The translations under genes and the position numbers were made by a program. From Terriglobus sp. RCC_193 (GTDB taxonomy: Bacteria > Acidobacteriota > Terriglobia > Terriglobales > Acidobacteriaceae): a DNA stretch of 64,000 nucleotides. Positions 11,831 through 21,425 of the stretch are shown here, one piece after another (position 1 is the stretch's first letter; the number at the start of each line of letters is the position of its first letter). The notes under the pieces are model-generated. The model was given only the letters and a program-made list of their open reading frames with translations, was not told where the DNA came from and did not search any database. Location: contig NZ_JBFUPK010000002.1 in NCBI RefSeq assembly GCF_041355105.1, positions 1,556,037-1,620,036 on the forward strand, given 5' to 3'.

Positions 11831-13354
11831 ATGCGCACCGCCCTTCTCACCTGCTGCCTGTTACTCTCCCTGACCGCGAAAGCGCAGGATTCCTACCCGC
11901 TCACGCCCGACTCGGAAGTGCAGAATGTCCCGCACGGCACGGTCGAAAAGACCACGCTGCCGCCAGGCCAGTTTTATCCTGGCACACCGCACACGGTCAG
12001 CATCTACTTGCCACCCAACGCGGGCGCAGAGCCATTGCCTTACATGGTCTTCCTCGACGGCAGCGGCTATCTCGGCGGACGCATGCGCGTAGCCACCGTC
12101 TTCGACAACCTCATCGCGAAACATCAACTGCCACCGATGGTCGGCATTTTTATCGATCCCGGCGTGCTGCCTGCGATCCGTCCCGACGCGCAGAACCGTT
12201 ACGAACGCGTCTTCGAGTACGACTCGCTTTCGAATCGCTATGTGAACTTCCTCATGCAGGAAGTCATCCCCTTCGTAGAGAAGCGTCATGCGCTATCGAA
12301 AGACCCCAACGCACACGCCATCGGCGGCACCAGCACTGGCGCAGTCGGCGCATTCGTCGCCGCATGGCACCGGCCTGATCAGTTCCGCCGCGTGCTCTCG
12401 CTCATCGGCACCTATGTTGCGATGAAAGGCGCGGATACGCTGCCGGAACTCGTCCGCAAGACCGAACCCAAACCCATCCGCATCTGGATGCAGGACGGTG
12501 CCAACGATCACATCACTCCCGACGAATCCTACGGCACGTTCTATGCAGGCACTTGGCCGCTTGCGAACCAGCTTCTCTTCGATGCTCTGCAGTTCAGTGG
12601 TTACGACGCAAAACTAACCATCGGCACCGGCGGCCACGACACCAAGCAAGGCTCCGCTGAATTACCGGATGCACTGCGATGGCTCTGGCGCGATTACTCT
12701 CCCGAGCACGGCATCGGCAAAATCGAAGTCCACCCACCCGCCGCACTCAACACCGCAGGCTTCGATAAGCGAGGCAGCATCTGGGCGACAGTGGATGCAG
12801 TAGGCAATTGGGAGCAGCTAGCCGATCAACATCTGCCGCAGCAAGCTTCACGCTACGTCGTACGTGGGATATCGATCATGTGGACGGATCGAACAAGCAC
12901 TTCCGCGCCGCAGCAAGGACTTAGCATTGAAGGTATTCTCCCCAACGCTTTGGCCGTTTCTCCTGATGGCGCGATGCTGGCCGTTGCGGTACGCAATGAA
13001 CGCCATCAATGGTCTATGCAGTTAGACAAAGATGGAAAGCCCATTAACGCCGAACCCTTCTATCGTCTCGAAGTCCTCGACGATGAAACCGGCGCAACCG
13101 GCGCAGCCTTTGACGGCATCGGTCAGGTCTACTTCGCGACGAAGATCGGCGTACAGATCGCGGAAGCCAACGGCCGCATTGCGGTGATCCTCAACAGTCC
13201 CATCCCAGACAAGCCGGTGGACAACATCGCCTTCGGCGGACCAGATCATGATTGGCTCTACGTCACAGCCGATGGCAAACTCTTCCGCCGCAAGATGAAG
13301 ACCCACGCCGTTCCCGTCGACAAACCAGAAAAGCCACCGCAACCACCGCTGTAA
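11831..13354 (+). CDS. Secreted esterase (enterochelin-esterase-like) fused to an SMP-30-like propeller domain
   Basis: The ATG at 11831 gives a clean signal peptide (MRTALLTCCLLLSLTAKAQ); an upstream in-frame ATG at 11783 would bury it. Residues ~20-300 are an alpha/beta-hydrolase of the Fes/IroE/esterase-D type: MVFLDGSGY, nucleophile motif GGTSTGAVG, acidic region DGANDHITPD and His in GTGGHDTKQG. Residues ~300-507 look like a gluconolactonase/SMP-30 beta-propeller segment (AAFDGIGQVYFAT, VDNIAFGGPDHDWLYVT). The substrate is likely a sugar or siderophore ester in the periplasm, which is inference. It is followed by a repeat-bearing spacer. Confidence 0.82.
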   Translation: MRTALLTCCLLLSLTAKAQDSYPLTPDSEVQNVPHGTVEKTTLPPGQFYPGTPHTVSIYLPPNAGAEPLPYMVFLDGSGYLGGRMRVATVFDNLIAKHQLPPMVGIFIDPGVLPAIRPDAQNRYERVFEYDSLSNRYVNFLMQEVIPFVEKRHALSKDPNAHAIGGTSTGAVGAFVAAWHRPDQFRRVLSLIGTYVAMKGADTLPELVRKTEPKPIRIWMQDGANDHITPDESYGTFYAGTWPLANQLLFDALQFSGYDAKLTIGTGGHDTKQGSAELPDALRWLWRDYSPEHGIGKIEVHPPAALNTAGFDKRGSIWATVDAVGNWEQLADQHLPQQASRYVVRGISIMWTDRTSTSAPQQGLSIEGILPNALAVSPDGAMLAVAVRNERHQWSMQLDKDGKPINAEPFYRLEVLDDETGATGAAFDGIGQVYFATKIGVQIAEANGRIAVILNSPIPDKPVDNIAFGGPDHDWLYVTADGKLFRRKMKTHAVPVDKPEKPPQPPL

Positions 13355-13360
13355 AAAGCG

Positions 13361-13570
13361 GGTGCCCCAGGTTCGCGTAGCTAACCTGGGCATCGCGCAG
13401 ATGCGCGATCTTACGAACGAAGTTCGTCATTCTGAGCAAAGCGAAGAATCCCCACGCATTCTCTTCTGGCAAAACTGCTTCACGCTTTCTCGCAAGAAAC
13501 TCGAAGCGGTTTTTGCGGAACGAGACGTCGTTGGGATTCTTCGTCGCGATGCTCCTCAGAATGACGGGTC
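13361..13570. repeat. Composite palindromic genomic repeats (two head-to-head copies)
   Basis: CCCAGGTT (13366-13373) and AACCTGGG (13383-13390) form one hairpin. ATCGCGC/GCGCGAT forms a second. ACGAACGAAGTTCGT then leads into CATTCTGAGCAAAGCGAAGAA. Near 13532-13567 the last module recurs inverted (GGGATTCTTCGTCGCGATGC, then CAGAATGAC). The same modules recur at 25035-25375, 45605-45800, 46520-46565 and 47045-47310, and inside mutL. Confidence 0.85.
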
Positions 13571-13582
13571 AGTAGCGTGCCG

Positions 13583-14581
<999 letters not shown>

Positions 14582-14641
14582 GCGCACTTGGATGAGGGCG
14601 AAGCCCTCTGCGATTCGTGTGGCGCGATACGACTTCGAAGC

Positions 14642-14782
14642 CTATCCGTGTCCCACGTGAACCTGGCTTGTCAGGGCCAGAAGGCAGAAAATTCCCAGGA
14701 TCGCAAACATGGTGATGATCATGCCCCAGAAATAGATCCCGTCGAAATTTCTGTGGTGCGCGTTGCCGTGTTCGTCAGCCAT
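14642..14782 (-). CDS. Small single-pass membrane protein, 46 aa
   Basis: MADEHGNAHHRNFDGIYFWG is followed by one strongly hydrophobic helix (MIITMFAILGIFCLLALTS) and a short His-containing tail. GTGGAA lies 4-9 bp upstream on the minus strand. The His-rich N-terminus and single helix resemble small subunits or assembly peptides of membrane complexes, but I do not recognise it. It is a short frame, so moderate confidence only. Confidence 0.5.
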   Translation of the reverse strand: MADEHGNAHHRNFDGIYFWGMIITMFAILGIFCLLALTSQVHVGHG

Positions 14783-14892
14783 GACGTTCCACTCCGCTAT
14801 GCAACTAAGACGCCTTCGTTGCTCCAGACTTTGCCTGCCATGAAACATTCCGTACCTGCTTTTCCACTCCCGGAACTCCGTAAAATCACTGC

Positions 14893-17049
14893 ATGGGCCG
14901 TATCCGCGTACTTTCCGACCAGGTGGCGAACCAGATCGCTGCAGGCGAGGTCGTCGAACGCCCTGCGTCTGTCGTCAAAGAGCTGCTGGAAAACGCCGTG
15001 GACGCGGGCGCCACACGCATTCGCATTGATGTGGAGGGCGGTGGGAGAAAGCTGATCCGTATCGTGGACAACGGTCACGGTATGGTTCGCGACGACGCCA
15101 TGCTGGCCTTCGAGCGCCACGCCACCAGCAAGCTGCGCAATGCGGAGGACCTGAACCACATCGCCACCCTTGGATTCCGTGGCGAAGCGCTGCCGTCCAT
15201 CGCGTCTGTGGCACGTGTCGAAATGGACACGCGCAGCGAAGAGGATGCCGTCGGAACGCGCATCGAAATCGTTGGCGGCAACATGACGAAGGTCGAAGAC
15301 GTGGGCGCACCGGCTGGCACCACCATCGCCATCCGCGACCTCTTTTTCAACGTTCCGGCGCGCAAGAAGTTTTTGAAATCGGAGCCGACGGAGCTATCGC
15401 ACGTAGCCGCACTCGTCACGCATTACGCACTCGCACACCCGGACAAACATTTCGAACTCCACACCGCGACGAATGCGCTGCTGATCGCGCCTGCCGTCCG
15501 TGACGCCAGCGAGCGTGTCTTCCAGATACTTGGCGGCGACGTTTCGCGCGACATGATCCCGGTCGCAGCGGAAATCGACTTTACACGCGCAGGCCTGCCC
15601 GAACCGCCACCCTGGCGACGCGAAGAGGACTACGTTCCCCCTGCGCCCGGCTTCCTGCGCGTCAGCGGCTTCGTCTCCAAGCCGGAGTTGCAGAAGCTGA
15701 ATCGCGGTTCGATTTATGTCTTCGTCAACGGCCGCCAGGTGCGCGACCGCCTCATCCTCCACGCGCTGACCGAGGCCTACAAGAACATCCTCCCGCCCAC
15801 GTCGTTTCCGGTGGTGCTCCTCTTCCTGGAAATGCCCGCTGCGGAAGTGGACGTAAACGTTCATCCCGCCAAGACTGAGGTGCGTTTCCGGCAATCCAGC
15901 TTCGTGCATGACTGGGTACGCGATGCGGTGCGCAACTCCGTGCTGAAGGCACGTCCTGCCGCCAGCTTTCTTGCTGCCGTGGCACAGCCTGTTACACCGC
16001 GCGCAGGTGACAACTTCCTCAATGCAACGGAAGGTTTCGATCTCGACCCCGTAGTGCGTGGCCCTGGCCCAGGCAGCGACGCACCGTGGAGTGAACACCA
16101 GATCTCCGAAGCCGAAGCGCAGGATCGCCAACGCGAACTGGAACGTGTCAGCGATCGCATTGAATCGCACGACGCGGAATCGTTCTCGCTGACGACGAAA
16201 CCGAATACGCCTGTTGCCGGAAGGTTTTCCTTCCCGGTGGAGAGTGGATTTTCCGGGAGCATTGCAGAGGGCACAGAAGAAAGCAGGTCCTTCGGCTTCG
16301 CTCAGGATGACGAACTTCGTTCGTATGAGCTTCGCTTGGATACAAGGATCGCGGGAGTTGGAAGTGATTTGGGTGGCTATGACCCCCACGCTGCCACCCA
16401 TCTCCCCATCGGCACCCCACAGCGAGGCCCCGCCGCCGAGCGCATCGAAGACACCGCGCGCCTTGACGGCCTGGGTGGCCTGCGTCCCCTCGGCCAACTG
16501 CAGAACTCCTTCATCCTCGCCGTCAACGAGCAGGGCCTCTGGATCATCGACCAGCATGTCGCCCACGAGCGCATTCTGTTTGAAAAAGTGCTGCGAGAGC
16601 GCCAGGTGGAGAAGGTGCAGCGCCAGCGCCTGCTTATGCCGCCGCTCATCGACCTGGTTCCTGCGCAGATGGCCAACTTTGCGCGGATGGCCGACGAACT
16701 GGCCCGCAACGGCTTCGAGGCGGAACCCTTTGGCCCGCGGACCCTCGCCGTAAAGGCCGCGCCCATTGGTCTTGAGGGCAAGGAGCTGGAACTGGCACTC
16801 GCCGAACTCCTGCAGACTGATGACGATGCCCCGCAGGCCGACAACATGGAGGAGCGTCGCCGTCGCATCGCCGCCTCCATTGCCTGTCATGCGGCGGTGA
16901 AGATCAATATGCCCCTGGAACCCAGCAAAATGCAGTGGCTGTTGGATGAATTGGGAAAAACTGAGAATCCAATGGCATGTCCGCATGGCAGACCCATCGC
17001 TTTGCGTTATTCTCATAAAGAGATCCAGCGGGCGTTCCAGCGCATTTAG
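14893..17049 (+). CDS. mutL: DNA mismatch repair endonuclease MutL
   Basis: The product has 718 residues. The N-terminal GHKL ATPase is intact: IAAGEVVERPASVVKELLEN, DNGHGM and GFRGEALPSIASV. The C-terminal dimerisation/endonuclease domain carries DQHVAHERILFE (from ~553), matching the DQHA(X2)E(X4)E metal site of nicking MutL proteins, plus ACHAAVKI and CPHGRP. MutL links MutS to strand incision in mismatch repair. The disordered linker (~350-520) contains an in-frame genomic repeat at 16286-16335 (SRSFGFAQDDELRSYELR), which lengthens it. No mutS is seen nearby. Confidence 0.95.
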   Translation: MGRIRVLSDQVANQIAAGEVVERPASVVKELLENAVDAGATRIRIDVEGGGRKLIRIVDNGHGMVRDDAMLAFERHATSKLRNAEDLNHIATLGFRGEALPSIASVARVEMDTRSEEDAVGTRIEIVGGNMTKVEDVGAPAGTTIAIRDLFFNVPARKKFLKSEPTELSHVAALVTHYALAHPDKHFELHTATNALLIAPAVRDASERVFQILGGDVSRDMIPVAAEIDFTRAGLPEPPPWRREEDYVPPAPGFLRVSGFVSKPELQKLNRGSIYVFVNGRQVRDRLILHALTEAYKNILPPTSFPVVLLFLEMPAAEVDVNVHPAKTEVRFRQSSFVHDWVRDAVRNSVLKARPAASFLAAVAQPVTPRAGDNFLNATEGFDLDPVVRGPGPGSDAPWSEHQISEAEAQDRQRELERVSDRIESHDAESFSLTTKPNTPVAGRFSFPVESGFSGSIAEGTEESRSFGFAQDDELRSYELRLDTRIAGVGSDLGGYDPHAATHLPIGTPQRGPAAERIEDTARLDGLGGLRPLGQLQNSFILAVNEQGLWIIDQHVAHERILFEKVLRERQVEKVQRQRLLMPPLIDLVPAQMANFARMADELARNGFEAEPFGPRTLAVKAAPIGLEGKELELALAELLQTDDDAPQADNMEERRRRIAASIACHAAVKINMPLEPSKMQWLLDELGKTENPMACPHGRPIALRYSHKEIQRAFQRI
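16286..16335 (-). repeat. Genomic palindromic repeat embedded in frame in the mutL linker
   Basis: TCCTTCGGCTTCGCTCAGGA, then TGACGAACTTCGTTCGTA, is the reverse complement of the module found at 13412-13450 and 25310-25375. It is read in frame without a stop and adds about 17 residues to the flexible linker between the MutL domains. Confidence 0.85.
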
Positions 17050-17307
17050 CCCTACAGGGGTACAGGCGCTTCTCAGCATCGCCCCGGCCTGAAGCGATCT
17101 TCCACGAACCATGCAGGTTCCTCTGGACAGCGGGAAGACGACACCCCGCCGGGACAGCATCTGAAATGGCACACAGCCATCCATGCTCCCCTTACATCGA
17201 ATACAGAAGCACAGGCAGCAACGCGGGTCGTCTCCGCGACATGTTGCGCTGTGCATATGCGTACGCGCCACACATAAGAACAGGCGCCGGAAAAGAGAAC
17301 TCCGCTC

Positions 17308-19845
17308 ATGGCAACTTCGCCAGTAACCCTTACACAAAACCAATTAAAACTTGCCCGCGTGGCCCTTTGGCATCAGGATGGCAACGCCCTCCAGTCGCTC
17401 GACGGTCTTCGCACATGGCTCGATGAAACCGGTATCGTTGCGTACACACCGCACGCCCAGTTCGCCGCCGCGCCGCAGCCCAGCTTCACGGAAGCCGTCC
17501 TCGGACGCCCCGAAAAGAACTGGATTCCGCAGGCGGAAACCGAAGAGACCGACGGCCCCAGCGAGGAAGAATCCTACGCCGTTGAAGTCGAAGATGAAGA
17601 ACCCGTCGATGAAGTGGCGGACGACGAAGAAGATGAGGACATCGACGAAGACAACGATGAGCCTGCCGACGCGGTAGAGTTCGCTGGTGATGAAGCTTCT
17701 GACGATGAAGTGATGGTCTCCAATGACGACGAGTTCGCGGAAGACGAAGGCGATGAGATCGCCGAAGAAGACAAGATTGAAGCAGATGCGGAAGAGGCTG
17801 TCGAAGCTCCGAAGGCCATCAATGGTTTCACCGCGGAAGAACGCGAAGAGGTTCGTCGCATGCTTGCCCGTCTGGTTGAGGATGGCACTGCCGTACCGCT
17901 GAACCTGCTCGGCAACTCTCTCGGCGAGCCGGACTTTGTCTGCTCCGCACAGGCGTTTTCGTTCATTTACACCCTCCGCGGCGACAAGAACTTCAAGAAT
18001 GAGCCGTCCCAGACCGGTGCCATGCGCGTCTCACCACTCGCAGCCAAGACCTATGAGCTGCTGAAGGAAAAGGGCGCTATGGCCCCGCACGAGCTCTCCA
18101 CGGAACTCGGCCAGGGCATCGTGGATTCGGCCGTCCTGCGCGCCCTCAGCGAGCTGTGGTCCATTCTGCGCGTCGTCCCCATTCCGCAGGCAGACGGCGA
18201 ACCCGCCACCTGGGAAGTGGCCAGCGGCCGTTACCTGCGCCACATCAAGGCCGGTGCCAACGCGGGCCAGCCCACGGCGCTTTCGGCACTGCTGTCGCTG
18301 TACCTGTCGCAGACCGTTGCCGCCACCAGCGATGAGATGGAGATATTCCTCTCGCCGCTCGCCGCACGTTCGCGCGTTCGCGAAGTGGTCCACGGCCTGT
18401 CGGCATCGCGCCAGCTTGATTCCATCGTGCTGGACGGCAAGACGGCCCTCTTTCTCCCCGGCGCGCTCGATAACCTGCCGGAAGACAACACGGTAGCTTC
18501 CACGGAACCCTTCGTGCAGCCGCGTTCGCGTTACGAAGACGACGACCGCCGCGCCATGATCGAAGCCCGCAACGCCCGTTTCGCCGCCGAAGGTGGCGCA
18601 CCGGAAGAGCGCAAGCCGTTCCGCCGCGATGGCGAACAGGGTGGCTTCCGCCCCCGTCGCGAAGGCGGTTTCGCACCCCGTCGCGAGGGTGGATTCACCC
18701 CGCAGCGTCGTTCCGGCAGCTTTGGTGGCAATCGCGAAGGCTTTACCCCGCGTCCTGACCGCGAGCGTCGTCCCTTCACCCGTCGTGAGGATGGTGGCTC
18801 AACCGACGCTCCGCGCAACGAATTTGCTCGTCCCTGGGATCAGGAGCGCGGCGAACGCAAGCCCTTTACTCCACGTGAAGGCGGCGAGCGCCGTCCGTTC
18901 ACTCCCCGCGGTGATCGTCCCTTTACTCCCCGTGGCGACCGTCCGTTCACACCGCGTGGCGACCGTCCTTCGTACGGCGACCGCAAGCCCTTCGGTGACC
19001 GCAAGCCCTTTACCCCGCGTGAAGGTGGCGAGCGCCGTCCGTTTACGCCTCGTGAGGGTGGTGACCGTCCGTTTACCCCGCGTGGTGACCGTCCCTCGTA
19101 TGGCGACCGCAAGCCCTTCGGTGATCGCAAGCCGTTTACTCCGCGCGAAGGCGGCGAGCGCCGTCCCTTCACGCCTCGCGAGGGTGGTGACCGTCCCTTC
19201 ACGCCTCGCGGCGACCGTCCTTCTTATGGTGACCGCAAACCCTTCGGCGACCGCAAGCCGTTTACTCCACGCGAAGGCGGCGAGCGCCGTCCCTTCACCC
19301 CTCGCGGCGACCGTCCTTCGTACGGCGACCGTAAACCCTTCGGCGACCGCAAGCCGTTTACTCCACGCGAAGGCGGCGAACGCCGTCCCTTCACTCCGCG
19401 TGAAGGTGGCGACCGTCGCCCGTTCACACCTCGTGGTGATCGTCCGTTTACCCCTCGCGGAGATCGCCCCAGCTTTGGCGATCGGAAGCCGTTCACCCCA
19501 CGTGAAGGCGGCGACCGCAAGCCGTTTGCGCCTCGCGGTGACCGCCCGTTCACTCCTCGTGGTGACCGTCCTTCCTATGGCGACCGTAAGCCGTTCGGTG
19601 ATCGGAAGCCGTTCACTCCGCGTGAAGGTGGCGGTGACCGTCCCTTTACTCCCCGCGGCGACCGTCCGTTTACACCGCGTGGCGATCGCCCCAGCTTCGG
19701 CGACCGCAAGCCCTTCGGCGGCCCTCGCAAGCCTTTCGGCTCAGATCGTGGCGGTGGCTTCGGCAAACCGGGCTTCAAGCCCTCCCGCAAGGGGCCCGGC
19801 GATGGTCCAGGCCGCGGTGGAGCACCCAAGCGCCGCCCGGAATAA
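17308..19845 (+). CDS. Acidic protein with winged-helix-like core and long RG/FTPR repeat tail, unknown function
   Basis: The product has 845 residues and no signal peptide. Residues ~1-70 form a helical start. Residues ~75-170 are strongly acidic (D/E runs). Residues ~175-400 are globular with a winged-helix look (HELSTELGQGIVDSAVLRAL, then SILRVVPI); by eye this recalls the AlkZ/YcaQ-type HTH region, but no catalytic motif is seen. From ~430 to the end it is almost pure R/G/P/F/K/D repeats: GDRPSYGDRKPFGDRKPF occurs five times, interleaved with TPREGGERRPFTPR. Such cationic, aromatic-spaced tails commonly bind RNA or DNA and can phase-separate. The domain order and charges suggest a nucleic-acid-associated role, which is inference. 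Confidence 0.75.
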   Translation: MATSPVTLTQNQLKLARVALWHQDGNALQSLDGLRTWLDETGIVAYTPHAQFAAAPQPSFTEAVLGRPEKNWIPQAETEETDGPSEEESYAVEVEDEEPVDEVADDEEDEDIDEDNDEPADAVEFAGDEASDDEVMVSNDDEFAEDEGDEIAEEDKIEADAEEAVEAPKAINGFTAEEREEVRRMLARLVEDGTAVPLNLLGNSLGEPDFVCSAQAFSFIYTLRGDKNFKNEPSQTGAMRVSPLAAKTYELLKEKGAMAPHELSTELGQGIVDSAVLRALSELWSILRVVPIPQADGEPATWEVASGRYLRHIKAGANAGQPTALSALLSLYLSQTVAATSDEMEIFLSPLAARSRVREVVHGLSASRQLDSIVLDGKTALFLPGALDNLPEDNTVASTEPFVQPRSRYEDDDRRAMIEARNARFAAEGGAPEERKPFRRDGEQGGFRPRREGGFAPRREGGFTPQRRSGSFGGNREGFTPRPDRERRPFTRREDGGSTDAPRNEFARPWDQERGERKPFTPREGGERRPFTPRGDRPFTPRGDRPFTPRGDRPSYGDRKPFGDRKPFTPREGGERRPFTPREGGDRPFTPRGDRPSYGDRKPFGDRKPFTPREGGERRPFTPREGGDRPFTPRGDRPSYGDRKPFGDRKPFTPREGGERRPFTPRGDRPSYGDRKPFGDRKPFTPREGGERRPFTPREGGDRRPFTPRGDRPFTPRGDRPSFGDRKPFTPREGGDRKPFAPRGDRPFTPRGDRPSYGDRKPFGDRKPFTPREGGGDRPFTPRGDRPFTPRGDRPSFGDRKPFGGPRKPFGSDRGGGFGKPGFKPSRKGPGDGPGRGGAPKRRPE
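18840..19740 (+). repeat. Tandem coding repeats (RG/FTPR array)
   Basis: About 900 bp of imperfect tandem DNA repeats encode GDRPFTPR, GDRPSYGDRKPFGDRKPF and TPREGGERRPF units in varying order. Repeat copies differ mostly at third codon positions, so the protein pattern is kept while the DNA has drifted. The unit number may vary between strains, and the stretch is a likely assembly trouble spot. Confidence 0.9.
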
Positions 19846-19861
19846 CCCGGGAACGCCAGTA

Positions 19862-19902
19862 AAAGCCATGACGCATACCCATGCGTCATGGCTTTCCTGT
19901 TT
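19862..19902 (+). terminator. Strong intrinsic terminator
   Basis: AAAGCCATGACGCAT (19862-19876) and ATGCGTCATGGCTTT (19881-19895) form a perfect 15-bp stem with a 4-nt loop, followed by CCTGTTT. It starts 17 bp after the repeat-protein stop codon. Confidence 0.85.
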
Positions 19903-20001
19903 CTGGTCGCGTTTTGGCCTTTCCGGCAAAGGCGTATGCTATCCGAACCGGGGCTGCGTCCAACCGGTGTAGGTCATTGTTCGTAAGGGGTTCGTTACCT
20001 G

Positions 20002-21276
20002 ATGCCGAAGTCGCTCAAGATTTCCATGCTGGCTGTTTCCGCGGTTCTGTTGCTCACCCTGTTTCTGGGGGCGAACCTGCGACGGGTGCATGCGTCCGGA
20101 CAGGCGCAGGACGGTGCCTATCGCCAGATGCAGGTCTACAGCGAAGTCCTTCGTCACATCCAGAGCGACTACGTCGTGGACCCTAACATGCCCAAGGTGA
20201 CCGACGCCTCCATGCGCGGCCTGCTGGAGTCGCTTGACGCGGAATCCAGCTACCTGTCTCCGACCGAGTACAAGCAGTACAAGGAGCACGTCGGCAAGCC
20301 GCAGGCTGGCATCGGTGCCGATGTGGGCAAGCGTTATGGCATCGCCACCGTCATCTCTGTCATTTCAGGTGGTCCCGCGGATAAGGCCGGTCTTCATAGC
20401 GGCGACCGCATTGAATCCATCGGCGACCGCAGCACCATGGAAATGTCGCTGGCTGAAGTGCAGATGGCACTGCAGGGCGAAAAGGGAACGCCTGTGGCGC
20501 TTTCCATGATCCGCCCCATGAAGAGCGCCCCGGAGAAGCTCACCATCACCCGTGCTGACACCGCGTTGCCGGCAACGGGCGAGGTCTTCTACGAGAGCGG
20601 CTCCATCCTCTACATCAAGCCCGGCATCATCGACAAAGATCACGTCCAGCAGGTGGAACAGAAGCTGAAGGCCATGGGCCGCACCAACTCAAAGAAGATT
20701 CTGCTCGATCTGCGCGATGTTTCCTCAGGTGACGACGCGGAAGCCATCCGCATGGCGAACATGTTCCTCAAGTCCGGCACCATTGCCATGCTCGAGGGGC
20801 AGAAGGTGGCCAAGCAGACCTTCACCGCCGAACCCGGTAAGACCGTGAATGAGAAGGCACCCATGGTTACGCTGGTGAACCGCGGAACCGCGGGCCCGGC
20901 TGAGATTGTGGCTGGCGCTCTGCTTGATTCCAAGCGCAGCGAACTCGTTGGCGAAAAGACCTACGGCGACGGCGCACAGCAGCGTGTCTTTGAACTCGCC
21001 GACGGCGGCGCCATTATCCTCTCCGTAGCCAAGTTTGAAACGCCCTCCGGCAAGAAGTATCAGGACGAGGGGCTGACGCCCACCACGACCGTTGCCACCG
21101 CGCAGGAACTCGCAATGGCCGGCGACGAGGATGATGACAGCGAAGCAGCCAGCACGGCCACGGTGAACTCCTCCAAGCCCGCTGCCGCTGCCACCACCAC
21201 CGTGGCCAAGCCTGCAGCCAACATCGACGACCAGCTCAACAAAGCGCTCGATATCCTGAAGGCCAAGGCCGCGTAA
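20002..21276 (+). CDS. S41 (C-terminal processing) peptidase homologue lacking the Ser/Lys dyad
   Basis: The product has 424 residues. An N-terminal signal anchor covers ~5-30. A PDZ domain spans ~100-185 (IATVISVISGGPADKAGLHS, GDRIESIG). The S41 core follows. Where active CtpA/Prc proteins have SASASEI with catalytic Ser, this protein has RGTAGPAEIV (Gly298). Where they have TFGKG with catalytic Lys, it has TYGDG (Asp323). The spacing is the canonical 25 residues, so the alignment is firm. It is probably a periplasmic pseudoprotease that binds C-termini or unfolded substrates. The last ~55 residues are Ala/Thr/Asp-rich. It lies between two strong terminators, so it is transcribed alone. Confidence 0.9.
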   Translation: MPKSLKISMLAVSAVLLLTLFLGANLRRVHASGQAQDGAYRQMQVYSEVLRHIQSDYVVDPNMPKVTDASMRGLLESLDAESSYLSPTEYKQYKEHVGKPQAGIGADVGKRYGIATVISVISGGPADKAGLHSGDRIESIGDRSTMEMSLAEVQMALQGEKGTPVALSMIRPMKSAPEKLTITRADTALPATGEVFYESGSILYIKPGIIDKDHVQQVEQKLKAMGRTNSKKILLDLRDVSSGDDAEAIRMANMFLKSGTIAMLEGQKVAKQTFTAEPGKTVNEKAPMVTLVNRGTAGPAEIVAGALLDSKRSELVGEKTYGDGAQQRVFELADGGAIILSVAKFETPSGKKYQDEGLTPTTTVATAQELAMAGDEDDDSEAASTATVNSSKPAAAATTTVAKPAANIDDQLNKALDILKAKAA

Positions 21277-21299
21277 ACGAAACATTCCAAATCGCAGAG

Positions 21300-21323
21300 A
21301 GCAGGGCGAAAGCCCTGCTTTTT
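21300..21323 (+). terminator. Intrinsic terminator after the S41 homologue
   Basis: AGCAGGGC (21300-21307), GAAA tetraloop, GCCCTGCT (21312-21319), then a T5 tract. A textbook Rho-independent terminator. Confidence 0.92.
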
Positions 21324-21425
21324 GTTGCTCTCCATAGCCGAGAGTGGACCCTGGCGCACCATCCTCGGGACTGGGCTTACGACTTTTGCTGAAACAACAT
21401 CCCTGTGGACCAGTAAGCTTGCCAC

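Noticed and set aside
15394-17343. 649-codon open frame antisense to mutL
   Set aside because: It is a shadow of GC-rich codons in mutL: no domain likeness, no ribosome site and unusual composition, whereas the sense frame is a clear MutL.
18840-19740. Possible CRISPR array or satellite
   Set aside because: The repeats are coding, of variable unit order and without unique spacers; they preserve one protein frame throughout.
18593-19972. 459-codon frame overlapping the RG/FTPR repeat gene
   Set aside because: The tandem repeats lack stops in this frame, so a long open frame is expected. The product is low-complexity A/S/V/R with no features, and third-position drift fits the other frame.
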